Source of the DNA: JAJDYQ01 sp963662865
GTDB taxonomy: Bacteria > Pseudomonadota > Gammaproteobacteria > JAJDYQ01
DNA: 64,000 nt
Direction of reading: 5' to 3'
Assembly: GCA_963662865.1 (NCBI GenBank)
Contig: OY759969.1
Span: 1,426,001 to 1,490,000, forward strand
Below are positions 9,878 through 18,862 of this stretch, piece after piece. Position 1 is the stretch's first letter. Each line of letters starts with the position of its first letter. A program made the translations under genes and the position numbers. The notes under the pieces were generated by a model. It was not told the origin of the DNA, searched no databases, and was given only the letters and a program-made list of their open reading frames with translations.

Positions 9878-10391
9878 ATCCAATGCTGCGTTCTATTACC
9901 AGTATCACGACATGATCGGGAATAGATAAGGTTTAGGGACTATCTCGGATAGCCGGCCCATTTCACCCTTAGCCCATTGAGTTAAGGAAACTCTGATCAA
10001 GTCCATCCTTGAGTTTGTTTGGAGCTTCTCCGGATAAAATCCAGCTATCCAAGACAGTCTCCATCATAATTCACGCCTCACAGGCATGAAAATATGTTCT
10101 TGCTCGAAGCGAGATAGGCCATAGAATCGTGCAAAAAAATCAACGCTGACAAAAACATGGCAATAAATCCTGTTCAGTCATACTATTTAGCTATTGTGAT
10201 GGCACGATTCACTTTAGCCTCTGATTGTCAATAATCATTTTTTAATATGAATCAATAGTTAAAATATCCTAAATGAGGGGTAACACTATTTTTTGAGGGC
10301 TGATATGGTTTATAGTAGCTATTGTGTACTCAAGAACTGAATAAATGTTTGCGGACGGAATCCGCCCGTCTGAATGTAGGGGCATACTATT
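9878..10391. other. 514-base intergenic region
   Basis: No convincing gene was found on either strand. The second half (about 10,180-10,350) is AT-rich and probably holds the promoter of the small exported peptide gene, but no strong sigma70 pair stands out. A weak candidate is TTGTCA near 10,226 without a good -10 at the right spacing. Confidence 0.5.
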
Positions 10392-10526
10392 ATGCGTAAG
10401 TTTTTTTTGATTCTAATGACTCTGTTTCTCACTGCCGGTATCCCTGCGGTTCACGCAGAAAACAGCGAAGACACCCCCCGCGATGAAGCCGAGCCTGAAG
10501 ATGAAGACGAGCCTGAATGCGATTAA
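10392..10526 (+). CDS. Short exported acidic peptide (44 residues)
   Basis: An ATG with a TAGGGG stretch about 10 bases upstream opens a 44-codon frame. The product has a clear Sec signal peptide: MRKFF, a hydrophobic core LILMTLFLTAGI, and a cleavage site after AVHA. The mature part is only about 22 residues, almost all acidic (repeated Glu/Asp with Pro), and ends Glu-Cys-Asp. Such a peptide could bind metal cations or a partner protein, but I know no family for it. It lies 138 bases upstream of an exported rhodanese gene on the same strand and could be co-transcribed with it. Confidence 0.6.
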   Translation: MRKFFLILMTLFLTAGIPAVHAENSEDTPRDEAEPEDEDEPECD

Positions 10527-10664
10527 ACATTGAAACACGAACTTAAAGAATTCTTATGCCGGGCTGCGACTAGCAGGTCGGTGAGAATGTAATAATCCGG
10601 TAGATTATTTAATGACCTGATGTAACGAAATGTAACCGAGAAAATCCTAAGGAGGAGTAAGTCG

Positions 10665-11321
10665 ATGAAATTCACTAAAGTACTGGCGTCTGGTGCCGTT
10701 GTTATCAGTCTGGTTCTGTCTGGCGCTGCTTCAGCCCAAAAGCTGAGAGTAGGCATCACACCGACCGAAGATTCTTACACTGTTAGGCACAATGGTAAGA
10801 ATCACAAAATCATTCGTGACCAAAACGAGAAAGCAACTGTTATTCCGGCTTTCGCTAAAACTTCACGCAAATGTCCCCCCTTCTGCATCCAACCTTCAAC
10901 TCTGGCTCCCGGCGTGGAAACGATCGGCGAAGTTGAAGTCATCAACTACGCAGTCAAAATGTCTAATGGCGACGACAGCATCATCGTAGTTGACTCCCGT
11001 ACGCCTGACTGGGTTGCTAAAGGGACGATCCCTTCGGCTAAAAACCTGCCTTGGACCAAGCTGAACCCTGCTAAAGGTGCCGACCCTATCTCCATCGGTG
11101 AGATCATGGAAGACGAGTTTGGCGCAACTCAGCAGGAAGGTCTGTGGGACTTTTCTAACGCCAAAACCGCTGTAATGTTCTGCAACGGCATGTGGTGCGG
11201 CCAATCTCCAAACAACATCAAGAACCTGCTGAGATTTGGCTACCCGGCTCACAAGATCAAGTGGTACCGTGGCGGGATGCAGGACTGGGCTATTCTGGGT
11301 CTGACTACCACCAAGCCTTAA
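10665..11321 (+). CDS. Periplasmic rhodanese-like protein with CPPFC motif
   Basis: 218 residues with a Sec signal peptide ending ASAQ at about residue 24 and a strong ribosome site (AAGGAGG, 13 bases before the ATG). A region of about 60 residues includes KCPPFCIQPS, a CxxxC-type pair. A rhodanese domain follows (about 85-215), with the active Cys in MFCNGMWCGQS and a second Cys five residues on. Rhodaneses move sulfane sulfur; an exported one may handle thiosulfate or persulfides, or act in redox chemistry. The true substrate is unknown. A clear terminator follows at 11,394. Confidence 0.85.
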   Translation: MKFTKVLASGAVVISLVLSGAASAQKLRVGITPTEDSYTVRHNGKNHKIIRDQNEKATVIPAFAKTSRKCPPFCIQPSTLAPGVETIGEVEVINYAVKMSNGDDSIIVVDSRTPDWVAKGTIPSAKNLPWTKLNPAKGADPISIGEIMEDEFGATQQEGLWDFSNAKTAVMFCNGMWCGQSPNNIKNLLRFGYPAHKIKWYRGGMQDWAILGLTTTKP

Positions 11322-11393
11322 TTCACTGCAAGGTCTGAAAGAAAATCAGAGCATAGCGATTCCACTCTCCCCGGTTATCCGGGATTTACTTAC

Positions 11394-11420
11394 GGCGGTG
11401 ATGATGCACCGCCTTTTTTT
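11394..11420 (+). terminator. Rho-independent terminator after the rhodanese gene
   Basis: A perfect 7-bp stem, GGCGGTG paired with CACCGCC around a 6-base loop, is followed directly by seven T residues. It lies about 70 bases past the rhodanese stop codon and separates that unit from rapA. Confidence 0.92.
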
Positions 11421-11603
11421 GTCCGAAGGTCTGTCAGCATGAATGATTGGCCATTATCTGGCAGGCCTCATACACCGATCAATTCCCGACAAGGCAGTAG
11501 TTTAGTTGCTGCTATCTGTGTCATTTCCTCCCACTCCTATTGATGCACGGTTAATTACAAATCAGGTAATATTCCGCCCCCGTATTACTCCACACCAATA
11601 TCA

Positions 11604-14378
11604 ATGTCGATTTATTACCCTGGCCAACGCTGGCTGAGTGAAACCGAAATAGAATATGGTATTGGTACCATTCTGGCCGTGGAAAACAGGCGCGTTACCG
11701 TACTTTATCGCACCGCTATGGAGACCCGCGTCTATGCGCAACACAACGCACCGCTTACCCGAGTCAAGTTTGAGGCGGGCGACACGATTACCACCAACAA
11801 CGGCACAAGTCTCCATATCGATAAAATAATCACTAATGAACATGGCGTGATCACTTATGTGGGGCGGGGTCAGAACAATGAACCTGACAAAGTCAATGAG
11901 GTGGACATTGATCACCGCTTGCCCATTCATGGTCCCGCCAGTCGATTACTAAGTGGCCAGATTGATGACGCCCACTGGTTTACCCTCAGACTCCAGGCCC
12001 GGCATTTTGAAGGCATGATCTGGCGATCCCCCGTCCGAGGGCTTCAGGGCGCACGTATGGCCCTGGTGCCCCATCAGCTTTACATCGCTGAGCGCATTAC
12101 CCAAAAGCGAAACGCCCGCGCCCTGCTGGCTGATGAAGTAGGACTGGGGAAAACCATTGAAGCCTGCCTCGTATTACATCGCCGCATTGTTCGGGGACAA
12201 TGCAAACGCGCATTAATCATCGTCCCTCCGGCACTTGTCAATCAGTGGCTGGTTGAATTACTGCGTCGCTTTAACCTGTCGTTTTCTATTTTTAATGAGG
12301 AGCGCTGCCAGGACCTGGAATCCGGCGGACAAAATCCATTTATTCAATCGCAATTCGTGTTGTGCTCATTGTCGCTATTCGATAATACCTCTCGCCTGCA
12401 ACAGGCACTGGAAGCGGGTTGGGATATGCTCATAGTCGATGAAGCACACCATCTTCACTGGACACCTGAAGGGGCAGACCGGGACTACGCCAGCACTGAA
12501 CTTCTAAGTGAAAACATACCCTCTGTTTTACTGCTCACAGCAACGCCGGAACAGCTCGGCAGACAGGGCCACTTTGCACGATTGCGGCTACTTGACCCAA
12601 AGAGGTTCCATGATCTGGGGAAACTCACTGCCGAAGAACAGGAGTTTGAACCTGTGGCCAATCTCGCTGAAGCCATACTGACTGAGGTCGGTTCGACTGA
12701 CTCTTTGGCCAAGCAGCTTGCAGATTATGGGATTCAAATCACCGCTGATGAATTGCCTGTGGGCCGGGAAAGCCTGGCTCGACAGCTTGTCGATTTACAT
12801 GGCACAAGCCGCCTTTTATTTCGCAATACTCGAAAAACCATCAGCGGATTCCCCCAACGGGCGGCATACACTTACCCACTGGAGCATGCGTCAACACGAC
12901 CTGATCAGGCAGTATCGGCCATTTATGAAGAAATTCTCAATAACGATCCCAGGATACCCTGGTTGATCGAAACGGTACGCAAACTCCGGCCGGAGAAAAG
13001 CCTGTTAATTTGCTCCCGGGCAGATACCGCCTTGGCTCTGGAGGGATACCTGCAAAAAAAAGAGGGCATACGCTGCATCACCTTCCATGAAAGACTTAGC
13101 ATTATCCGGCGTGATCGTGCGGCTGCCTGGTTTGCTGAAGAAAACGGTGCGGAGATTCTTCTGTGTTCAGAAATTGGTAGCGAGGGGCGAAACTTCCAGT
13201 TTGCCCACCATTTGCTTTTATTCGACCTTCCCATGAATCCGGATCTCCTGGAACAGCGTATTGGTCGCCTGGACAGAATTGGCCAACAAACGCAGGTCAA
13301 TCTACATATCCCTTATATAAAAGACAGCGCACATCAACACTTACTGGAATGGTATCAGCGGGTAACTCACATTTTTCAGGAACCGGATGCCGTAGCCGCA
13401 TCGGTCTATGAGCAGAATTCAAATTTCAGACTGAACCTGTTTTCAGGCTCTGAAAAACGAATCGATACATTGATAAAGGAAGACGCCACAGCCGCTAAAC
13501 ACATGAGAGAGGGCCTGCGTAAAGGTCGTGACCGGCTGCTGTCTCTATCCTCTTTTAATGAACTTGATGCGCTGGCTATCGTCCGGGAAATCAGAACACT
13601 GGACGCAGATAAGCGGCTTATTTCCTTCATGGAATCCATCTATGACATGTTCGGCATAGAAAGCGAACACCATTCCGAACTCAGAGAGGTGATCCGCCCG
13701 GGCGATCATATGCTGGAGGGACATTTCCCTTTTCTGGCCGATGACGGCACTTTAATCACCTATGATCGCGATACCGCTCTAATCCATGAGGACACCCAAT
13801 TCCTGACCTGGGACCATCCAATGGTGACTGGTGCCATAGATACGGTCACCAGTGGCAAGTTCGGCAACAGCGCTCTGAGTCTGGTGTACTGCGACGCCCT
13901 GCCCGCAGGCGCGTCTCTGCTGGAGTTAATATACCGGGTGGACTGCCCCAGTCCGGCCGACCTGCCCGCTCTTCGCTATATCGAGCAACCCATATTGAGA
14001 CTCCTGCTTGATAACAGAGGACGCAACATGGCAAACAAGCTATCACACGAGAACCTGACCGAGACGACATATCGAATTGACAGAGTCGTCGCCAAACAGG
14101 CTATCAAGGCTCAGGCCAGAGAGATCGGAGATCTCATCAAAAAGAGTAAGAAACTTGCTGACCGGAAGCTGGTCATGGTCATCAAACAGGCCCAAAAAAC
14201 CCTGCAAAAGCATTCCAGTGAAGAGGTACAGCGGCTTGCCGTGTTAAAGAAACACAATCCGAATATCACGGCCGCGGACGTAAGGTCTCAGATCGAATAT
14301 CGTGATGAAATACTCCGGTTACTGGAGCAGGCCACTATTAAACTTGATGCGATCAGGCTTATCGTTATCTCTGATTAG
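11604..14378 (+). CDS. rapA: RNA polymerase-associated ATPase RapA (HepA)
   Basis: 924 residues, close to the usual 950-970. The N-terminal Tudor-like segment begins YYPGQRWLSETEIEYGIG, as in RapA. The Swi2/Snf2 motor follows, with LLADEVGLGKTIEA (motif I, about residue 177), VDEAHHLHW (motif II) and SEGRNFQFAHHL...QRIGRLDRIGQ (motifs V-VI, about 530-560). The long C-terminal RapA-specific domain is present. RapA binds core RNA polymerase and recycles stalled or post-termination complexes. It is followed at 157 bases by a coiled-coil gene. Confidence 0.94.
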   Translation: MSIYYPGQRWLSETEIEYGIGTILAVENRRVTVLYRTAMETRVYAQHNAPLTRVKFEAGDTITTNNGTSLHIDKIITNEHGVITYVGRGQNNEPDKVNEVDIDHRLPIHGPASRLLSGQIDDAHWFTLRLQARHFEGMIWRSPVRGLQGARMALVPHQLYIAERITQKRNARALLADEVGLGKTIEACLVLHRRIVRGQCKRALIIVPPALVNQWLVELLRRFNLSFSIFNEERCQDLESGGQNPFIQSQFVLCSLSLFDNTSRLQQALEAGWDMLIVDEAHHLHWTPEGADRDYASTELLSENIPSVLLLTATPEQLGRQGHFARLRLLDPKRFHDLGKLTAEEQEFEPVANLAEAILTEVGSTDSLAKQLADYGIQITADELPVGRESLARQLVDLHGTSRLLFRNTRKTISGFPQRAAYTYPLEHASTRPDQAVSAIYEEILNNDPRIPWLIETVRKLRPEKSLLICSRADTALALEGYLQKKEGIRCITFHERLSIIRRDRAAAWFAEENGAEILLCSEIGSEGRNFQFAHHLLLFDLPMNPDLLEQRIGRLDRIGQQTQVNLHIPYIKDSAHQHLLEWYQRVTHIFQEPDAVAASVYEQNSNFRLNLFSGSEKRIDTLIKEDATAAKHMREGLRKGRDRLLSLSSFNELDALAIVREIRTLDADKRLISFMESIYDMFGIESEHHSELREVIRPGDHMLEGHFPFLADDGTLITYDRDTALIHEDTQFLTWDHPMVTGAIDTVTSGKFGNSALSLVYCDALPAGASLLELIYRVDCPSPADLPALRYIEQPILRLLLDNRGRNMANKLSHENLTETTYRIDRVVAKQAIKAQAREIGDLIKKSKKLADRKLVMVIKQAQKTLQKHSSEEVQRLAVLKKHNPNITAADVRSQIEYRDEILRLLEQATIKLDAIRLIVISD

Positions 14379-14534
14379 ATGATCCGGGGCGACAAACCAG
14401 TTTCTATTCGGAGATTTTCCCGATTAATCCGCATTAATTTCAGCAAAAAATATGCGGAACAGTGCCCAAAATCTCTCTGGTTTAGTCTAAAATGCGCCCC
14501 CGAATTTTTGCACATACATAATATGGAGTTTTGA

Positions 14535-15266
14535 GTGGACCAAGCAAATATTGAACGACAGCTAAAGATATGGAAAGAGCTTGCGGCCAGCAAGCAGTTA
14601 CTGATTCGCGCAGCGACTGATGCTCTGGACCTTGACTCTGATTGCGGAGCTGATGTCCTGAAAAGCAAGCTTGATGAAGCAATCAAACGCTCCATGGAGG
14701 CTGACGCCAGTATTGAACACGCCCGAGAGCAGGCGCGTATTGCGGTAGAAGTCATGGAGAAAAAGATGGCTGACAGCAATAAGGCTGCCGAAAAAGCGCG
14801 TGAAGCGGAAAAAGCTGCTGAAAAAGAACAAGAAAAACTCCAGCAAAACATGAAAGCCATGCGTAGCACCAATGCAGACGAAGTAAGGAAAGCCAAAGCC
14901 ACCATTGCCGAAAAAGACAAGACCCTCAAGGCGATCAATAAGGCCCTGGCCGATACACCTGAGAATGTCTTCAAAAAATTAAATTCTTTGAAAAAACAGA
15001 AAGCTGATGCCATCAAAGCGCAAAAACAAGCCGAAGCAACGACACGTACCACGCGCAAGGAAAAACAACAGACTCAACAAAAGCTGAATAGTGTGCAGAA
15101 CGCAGCGAGAACGCTGACCAAACAGTTTCGTAACCTGCACCAGGTCTGCACCGATATTCGGAAACAACTCAAACCGTTGCTTAAAGACGATAGCAGTGTA
15201 CCCGAGATCCCTGAGCCGGACGAAAAAATCCTGAAAAGCCTCGAAAAGGCCGAGAATGAGGATTGA
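14535..15266 (+). CDS. Long coiled-coil protein downstream of rapA
   Basis: 243 residues starting at GTG, with a GGAG site 7 bases upstream. No signal peptide or TM segment. From about residue 60 to 190 the sequence is almost wholly charged and Ala-rich, with heptad-like repeats of Ala, Lys, Glu and Gln (for example AEKAREAEKAAEKEQEKL), so a long alpha-helical coiled coil is expected. The ends are less repetitive and the C-terminus is acidic. I recognise no family. The position after rapA on the same strand may be chance; the gap of about 150 bases includes a possible own promoter. Confidence 0.7.
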   Translation: MDQANIERQLKIWKELAASKQLLIRAATDALDLDSDCGADVLKSKLDEAIKRSMEADASIEHAREQARIAVEVMEKKMADSNKAAEKAREAEKAAEKEQEKLQQNMKAMRSTNADEVRKAKATIAEKDKTLKAINKALADTPENVFKKLNSLKKQKADAIKAQKQAEATTRTTRKEKQQTQQKLNSVQNAARTLTKQFRNLHQVCTDIRKQLKPLLKDDSSVPEIPEPDEKILKSLEKAENED

Positions 15267-15884
15267 AGACAGTGTTGGTAACATTCTTCGAACCAGCAAT
15301 ATGCCTATGCCGATTGCTTCATTTTGAATGAATTCACTTTGTATCGGTTTAGAAGCCTTTGCTCTCTGGAACCAAAAGGACTGCCATATACAACACAATC
15401 AGTGATCTGATGCCTTTTGGGGGCAATACATACAGCCGGATGCCCAGGTACTATACAGATTGTTTCAAATTCGTCGCGGAACTCACTACCGCCATCTACC
15501 TGGATTGAAGTCAGATCAAACGGGAGTTATTCGACAAGACAGGTCAGAGAGTCTACGGTGTGCAACTGAGCTTGCGAATCAATTAACTCTCAATTCGCCG
15601 CTATTTGTTAAGGACCGGCTGTTGAACCGGTTCCAGATCCACACCCGGATTATGCCTGCAACTTGTACTGCTTTAGTCCCATTCGGGACGAATTACAAGC
15701 CTTTGTATGAATTTTCCACATATTACTTTTTTGTTGCTGCTTATCAATAGCAATGCACGGTGGCTCACCGCCCCGGCTCTCCGGGTGCTTTCTGTCGGAT
15801 ATGCCGGGTTTGGAAGTCAAGAACCAGCTAAAGCACCCCGGGAGCAACTATGGAGAGCAGTTCAAGCCTTCAGCGGGATGGTAG
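15267..15884. other. 618-base intergenic region between coiled-coil gene and pilZ
   Basis: No supported gene. It contains one copy of a dispersed repeat (15,611-15,710) and a small palindrome CGGTGgctCACCG at 15,758-15,770, which could form a hairpin beyond the convergent pilZ gene but lacks a T-run. Confidence 0.6.
15611..15710 (+). repeat. Dispersed degenerate repeat, copy 1
   Basis: This stretch matches 59,811-59,900 in order and orientation, with substitutions and small indels. Shared blocks include a GGCCGGTTCC-like start, CCCGGATTTATGCC, a CTACTTTAGACCCATTC-like block and GACGAATTACAA. Both copies are intergenic. It may be a species-specific intergenic repeat family or the end of a lost mobile element. 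Confidence 0.7.
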
Positions 15885-16232
15885 CTACATCGTGTGAGTG
15901 GAGCGATCTGATTCAAGTGCTCCGGCCAGAAAGCCTTCAATCTTGTTTTTTGTAGTGCTTTTATCCTGTTCGCCAAACTGAACACCTATTCCTGCCTGTC
16001 GACCTCCCTGCGCACCCTCAGGTGTCACCCAGACAATTTTACCGGCAACGGGAGTTTTCTCCTTGGAATCCATTAAGGTTACCAGCATGAAAACTTCATC
16101 ACCAAGCTTATAAGAGGATTTTCTGGTCGGTATGAACAGACCACCATTTTTAATAAAAGGCATATATGCTGCGTACAGTGCCGCCTTGTCCTTGATTGAT
16201 AAAGACAATAAACTTTGCAATCCGGTTGACAT
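15885..16232 (-). CDS. pilZ: PilZ-domain protein (type IV pilus PilZ type)
   Basis: 115 residues, as in classical PilZ. It shows the PilZ strand pattern, GGLFIPTRKSSYKLGDEVFMLV and KIVWVTPEGAQGGRQAGIGVQF. The RxxxR c-di-GMP-binding motif is missing, as in the founding Pseudomonas PilZ, which works in pilus assembly through protein contacts. It lies 3 bases after the holB stop, reproducing the known holB-pilZ gene pair. Confidence 0.88.
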   Translation of the reverse strand: MSTGLQSLLSLSIKDKAALYAAYMPFIKNGGLFIPTRKSSYKLGDEVFMLVTLMDSKEKTPVAGKIVWVTPEGAQGGRQAGIGVQFGEQDKSTTKNKIEGFLAGALESDRSTHTM

Positions 16233-16235
16233 AAT

Positions 16236-17237
16236 TTACACCTCTGTCGTTTTGCTCGACGGTCCAAGCGCGAACCAGCGAGACAGAATTTGTTCTATAA
16301 ATAACTCGCGATTGAGATTTGCAGTCAAGTCAAGAGAAGCCTGATTCAAATAATCAAGATACTCGTACAGCTTAATCAAGTCTATTGTATCAGTTGATAT
16401 TTTCAAGTCTCTCAGGAAATAAGAGAGTCTAATAGATGTAGAATTACCACCCATCAAGTGACGAATAAGGTCGATCACAAGTTGTCTGAGCCATGCGATA
16501 CATATACTCAAATCAAAATTTTTCCAGCGTTGCGCCACAGAAAAAACCGATAACTTACTCTGATAAAGCAAGGCAATATCTTTCAATACTTCATCCTGCT
16601 GAGAAGCCATTCCTCGGTCATGGAACTCCCTGGCTGTAACCGGTGACCCATTCGCCAGCTCAAGATATCGCTCGGCATTCCCCCCAATATCCTGCTGAAG
16701 CCAATCTACGGCAGTCTGATGCTGCGGAAGCCCCACAACCGTGCGATGACACCGACTCCTGATCGTCGGTGGCAATAAACCGGCGTTATGGCTGATAAGG
16801 ATGATAACAGTGTCACCTACCGGTTCCTCAAGCGTTTTCAACAACGCATTTGTAGCGGCATCATGCATGGCCTCAGCCGGTCTGATTAGAACAACCTTAT
16901 GCGTTGAAAACTGCGCCATGAGGGATAATCGGGAAATGAGATCACGTACCTGATCGACAGAAATCAGGGTCTTGTCTTCAATGGGGAGAAGCTCCACATA
17001 GTCAGGATGCGTTCCGGCTGCAAATAGCTCAAATGCCCTGTTTTCGCTAATATTTGATGAATTGATCAGCACAGATAAGGCAAGGCTGCGCCCTAATTCA
17101 TGCTTTCCAATACCCTGCGGGCCTGTAAGCAACAAGGCGTGAGGCAGGTGCCCACTTTGCTGAACACGGACCAGGCTCTCATAACTCTGGTGCAACCAGG
17201 GATAGAGATTTGCTTTAGGGTTCACTGGTTCTTCCAT
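16236..17237 (-). CDS. holB: DNA polymerase III delta-prime subunit
   Basis: 333 residues from the ATG at 17,237; a TTG six codons upstream is possible but less likely. It shows the clamp-loader AAA+ fold: a P-loop-like LLTGPQGIGKHELG, the KVVLIRPAEAMHDAATNALLKTLEEP segment, and sensor-1 region IILISHNAGLLPPTIRSRCH. The C-terminal part carries the collar domain. Delta-prime is the stator of the clamp loader at the replication fork. tmk and mltG, often upstream in this cluster, are absent; the neighbour is divergent. Confidence 0.93.
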   Translation of the reverse strand: MEEPVNPKANLYPWLHQSYESLVRVQQSGHLPHALLLTGPQGIGKHELGRSLALSVLINSSNISENRAFELFAAGTHPDYVELLPIEDKTLISVDQVRDLISRLSLMAQFSTHKVVLIRPAEAMHDAATNALLKTLEEPVGDTVIILISHNAGLLPPTIRSRCHRTVVGLPQHQTAVDWLQQDIGGNAERYLELANGSPVTAREFHDRGMASQQDEVLKDIALLYQSKLSVFSVAQRWKNFDLSICIAWLRQLVIDLIRHLMGGNSTSIRLSYFLRDLKISTDTIDLIKLYEYLDYLNQASLDLTANLNRELFIEQILSRWFALGPSSKTTEV

Positions 17238-17653
17238 TGCCTTTGCTGTTTGCAAATATACATGGGTCCTTCATTATAAAAGCCACAAACTAACTCAGGC
17301 AACCTTAGCATACGTGCCTGACTCCGGGAGCCGATTCCCTGAAAAACGCAGGAGAAGCTAAAAGTTCTCCATATTTTCAGAAGACCGGCTATTCGCAGAC
17401 CTTCAGGCGCTCTATCGGGTGACTGACTGACCGATGACAATACGCACTACTGGCAGCACCCACAATGATAGTATCAACCTGCAATCTCCGCTGCAATGGC
17501 CCGCCCTCGCCCCGAGCGCCAAGGCGACCGACTGATACAAATGCTGTAAAAGCGGTATAATTCGGTGATATACTCAAGAAGTCAATTACAGGGCTTTGTC
17601 TTCACATTGTCACACATACTTTGGAAATATATCAGTTTTAAGGAAAATGCTGC
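17238..17653. other. 416-base divergent intergenic region
   Basis: No gene seen. It lies between the divergent holB and the cyclic-nucleotide-binding gene and must hold both promoters. Only the rightward candidate (17,532-17,561) is convincing. Confidence 0.5.
17532..17561 (+). promoter_or_regulatory. Candidate sigma70 promoter
   Basis: CTGATA, an 18-base spacer, then a perfect TATAAT, placed about 90 bases upstream of the cyclic-nucleotide-binding/rhodanese gene. The -10 is strong and the -35 matches 4 of 6. Confidence 0.45.
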
Positions 17654-18718
17654 ATGAATTCAGCCACCGTAGATAAGCAGGTTCTTCGTACTTTAGTGCC
17701 AATTAACGGACTGAATCCAGAGCGTTTTTCTGAATTGACCGAGAAAGTTACCGTCGATACGGTAACTCAGGGTCGATACGCTTTCAAACGAGGAGATGAG
17801 GACAAAAAATCAGTTTATGTTATTGATGGCGAGGTCGAACTGCTTAATCAAGACGGGCAGGTTCTGAAAAACATTAAAGGCGGCACCCCTAATGCCACTC
17901 ACCCTCTTGCGCCTTTACAACCCCGCCAACTCAGTGCCCGTATTGTTAAGGATGCAACCTTTGTCCGCGTAGATAGCGATCTGCTTGATCTAATGCTTAC
18001 CTGGGATCAGACGGGCAGCTATGACGTCGTCGAACTCAACAAAAAGCAGGATATTGAGAATGAAGACAGTGGCGACTGGATGACCAAGATATTGCGAGCA
18101 AAGGCATTTCACCGCGTCCCTCCTGCCAATATTCAAACCATGTTCATGGCGATGAAAGCAGTTGGTTTTAGTCAGGGTGACACCGTCATTAAACAGGGAG
18201 AAGAAGGAGATTATTTTTATATCATCAGCAAAGGCAAATGTCAGGTAGTCCGCGAAACTCCCAATAAACCCGAAGGCGTACGATTGGCTATTCTGTCTGA
18301 AGGAGACAGTTTTGGTGAAGAAGCGCTAATATCCTCCGCCAGACGTAATGCAACCATCAAAATGGCTGCCGATGGAACATTAATGCGCCTTTCCAAGGAC
18401 GACTTCGAGACGCTGCTCAAAGAGCCTCTTATGAAAACCGCCACCCTGAACGAAGCCAAAAAAATGATTGCAAAGGGTGCAAAACTACTGGATGTTCGTC
18501 TTCCAAAAGAATTCGAAAAATGGAACATCAAAGGCAGCATCAATATCCCTTTGTATTTTCTGCGAGAAAAAATTGATACATTACAGGAGTCGCAACGATA
18601 TATCGTTGCATGCGATACCGGAAGACGCAGCTCCTCAGCAGGCTATATTCTGAGTGAAAGAGGTTTCGATGCCTATGTCCTGAAAGGTGGTCTGCAACAG
18701 GCAATGCCTCAGACTTAA
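17654..18718 (+). CDS. Cyclic-nucleotide-binding / rhodanese fusion protein
   Basis: 354 residues. Domain order is a divergent cNMP-binding domain (about 20-120), a second canonical one (about 140-255), and a rhodanese domain (about 262-350). The second cNMP domain has GDTVIKQGEEGDYFYIISKG and a full phosphate-binding cassette, FGEEALISSARRNATI, so it probably binds cAMP or cGMP. The rhodanese loop CDTGRRSSSA has the Cys. There is no HTH, so it is not a CRP-type regulator. It could be a cNMP-gated sulfurtransferase or phosphatase-like switch in the cytoplasm. A TAAGGA site lies 9 bases before the ATG. Confidence 0.85.
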   Translation: MNSATVDKQVLRTLVPINGLNPERFSELTEKVTVDTVTQGRYAFKRGDEDKKSVYVIDGEVELLNQDGQVLKNIKGGTPNATHPLAPLQPRQLSARIVKDATFVRVDSDLLDLMLTWDQTGSYDVVELNKKQDIENEDSGDWMTKILRAKAFHRVPPANIQTMFMAMKAVGFSQGDTVIKQGEEGDYFYIISKGKCQVVRETPNKPEGVRLAILSEGDSFGEEALISSARRNATIKMAADGTLMRLSKDDFETLLKEPLMKTATLNEAKKMIAKGAKLLDVRLPKEFEKWNIKGSINIPLYFLREKIDTLQESQRYIVACDTGRRSSSAGYILSERGFDAYVLKGGLQQAMPQT

Positions 18719-18862
18719 ACCAGTACAGCGTTTCAGGAATCAGTTTGCCCGAACGCCGGGGCAGAATATTACTCAGCTTCGTAATTATTGTGTTGCTTCT
18801 GCCACACAAGGTAAGCAGCAGATCATCAACTTTTCATTACTCATTACTATTGATCAAATAGA

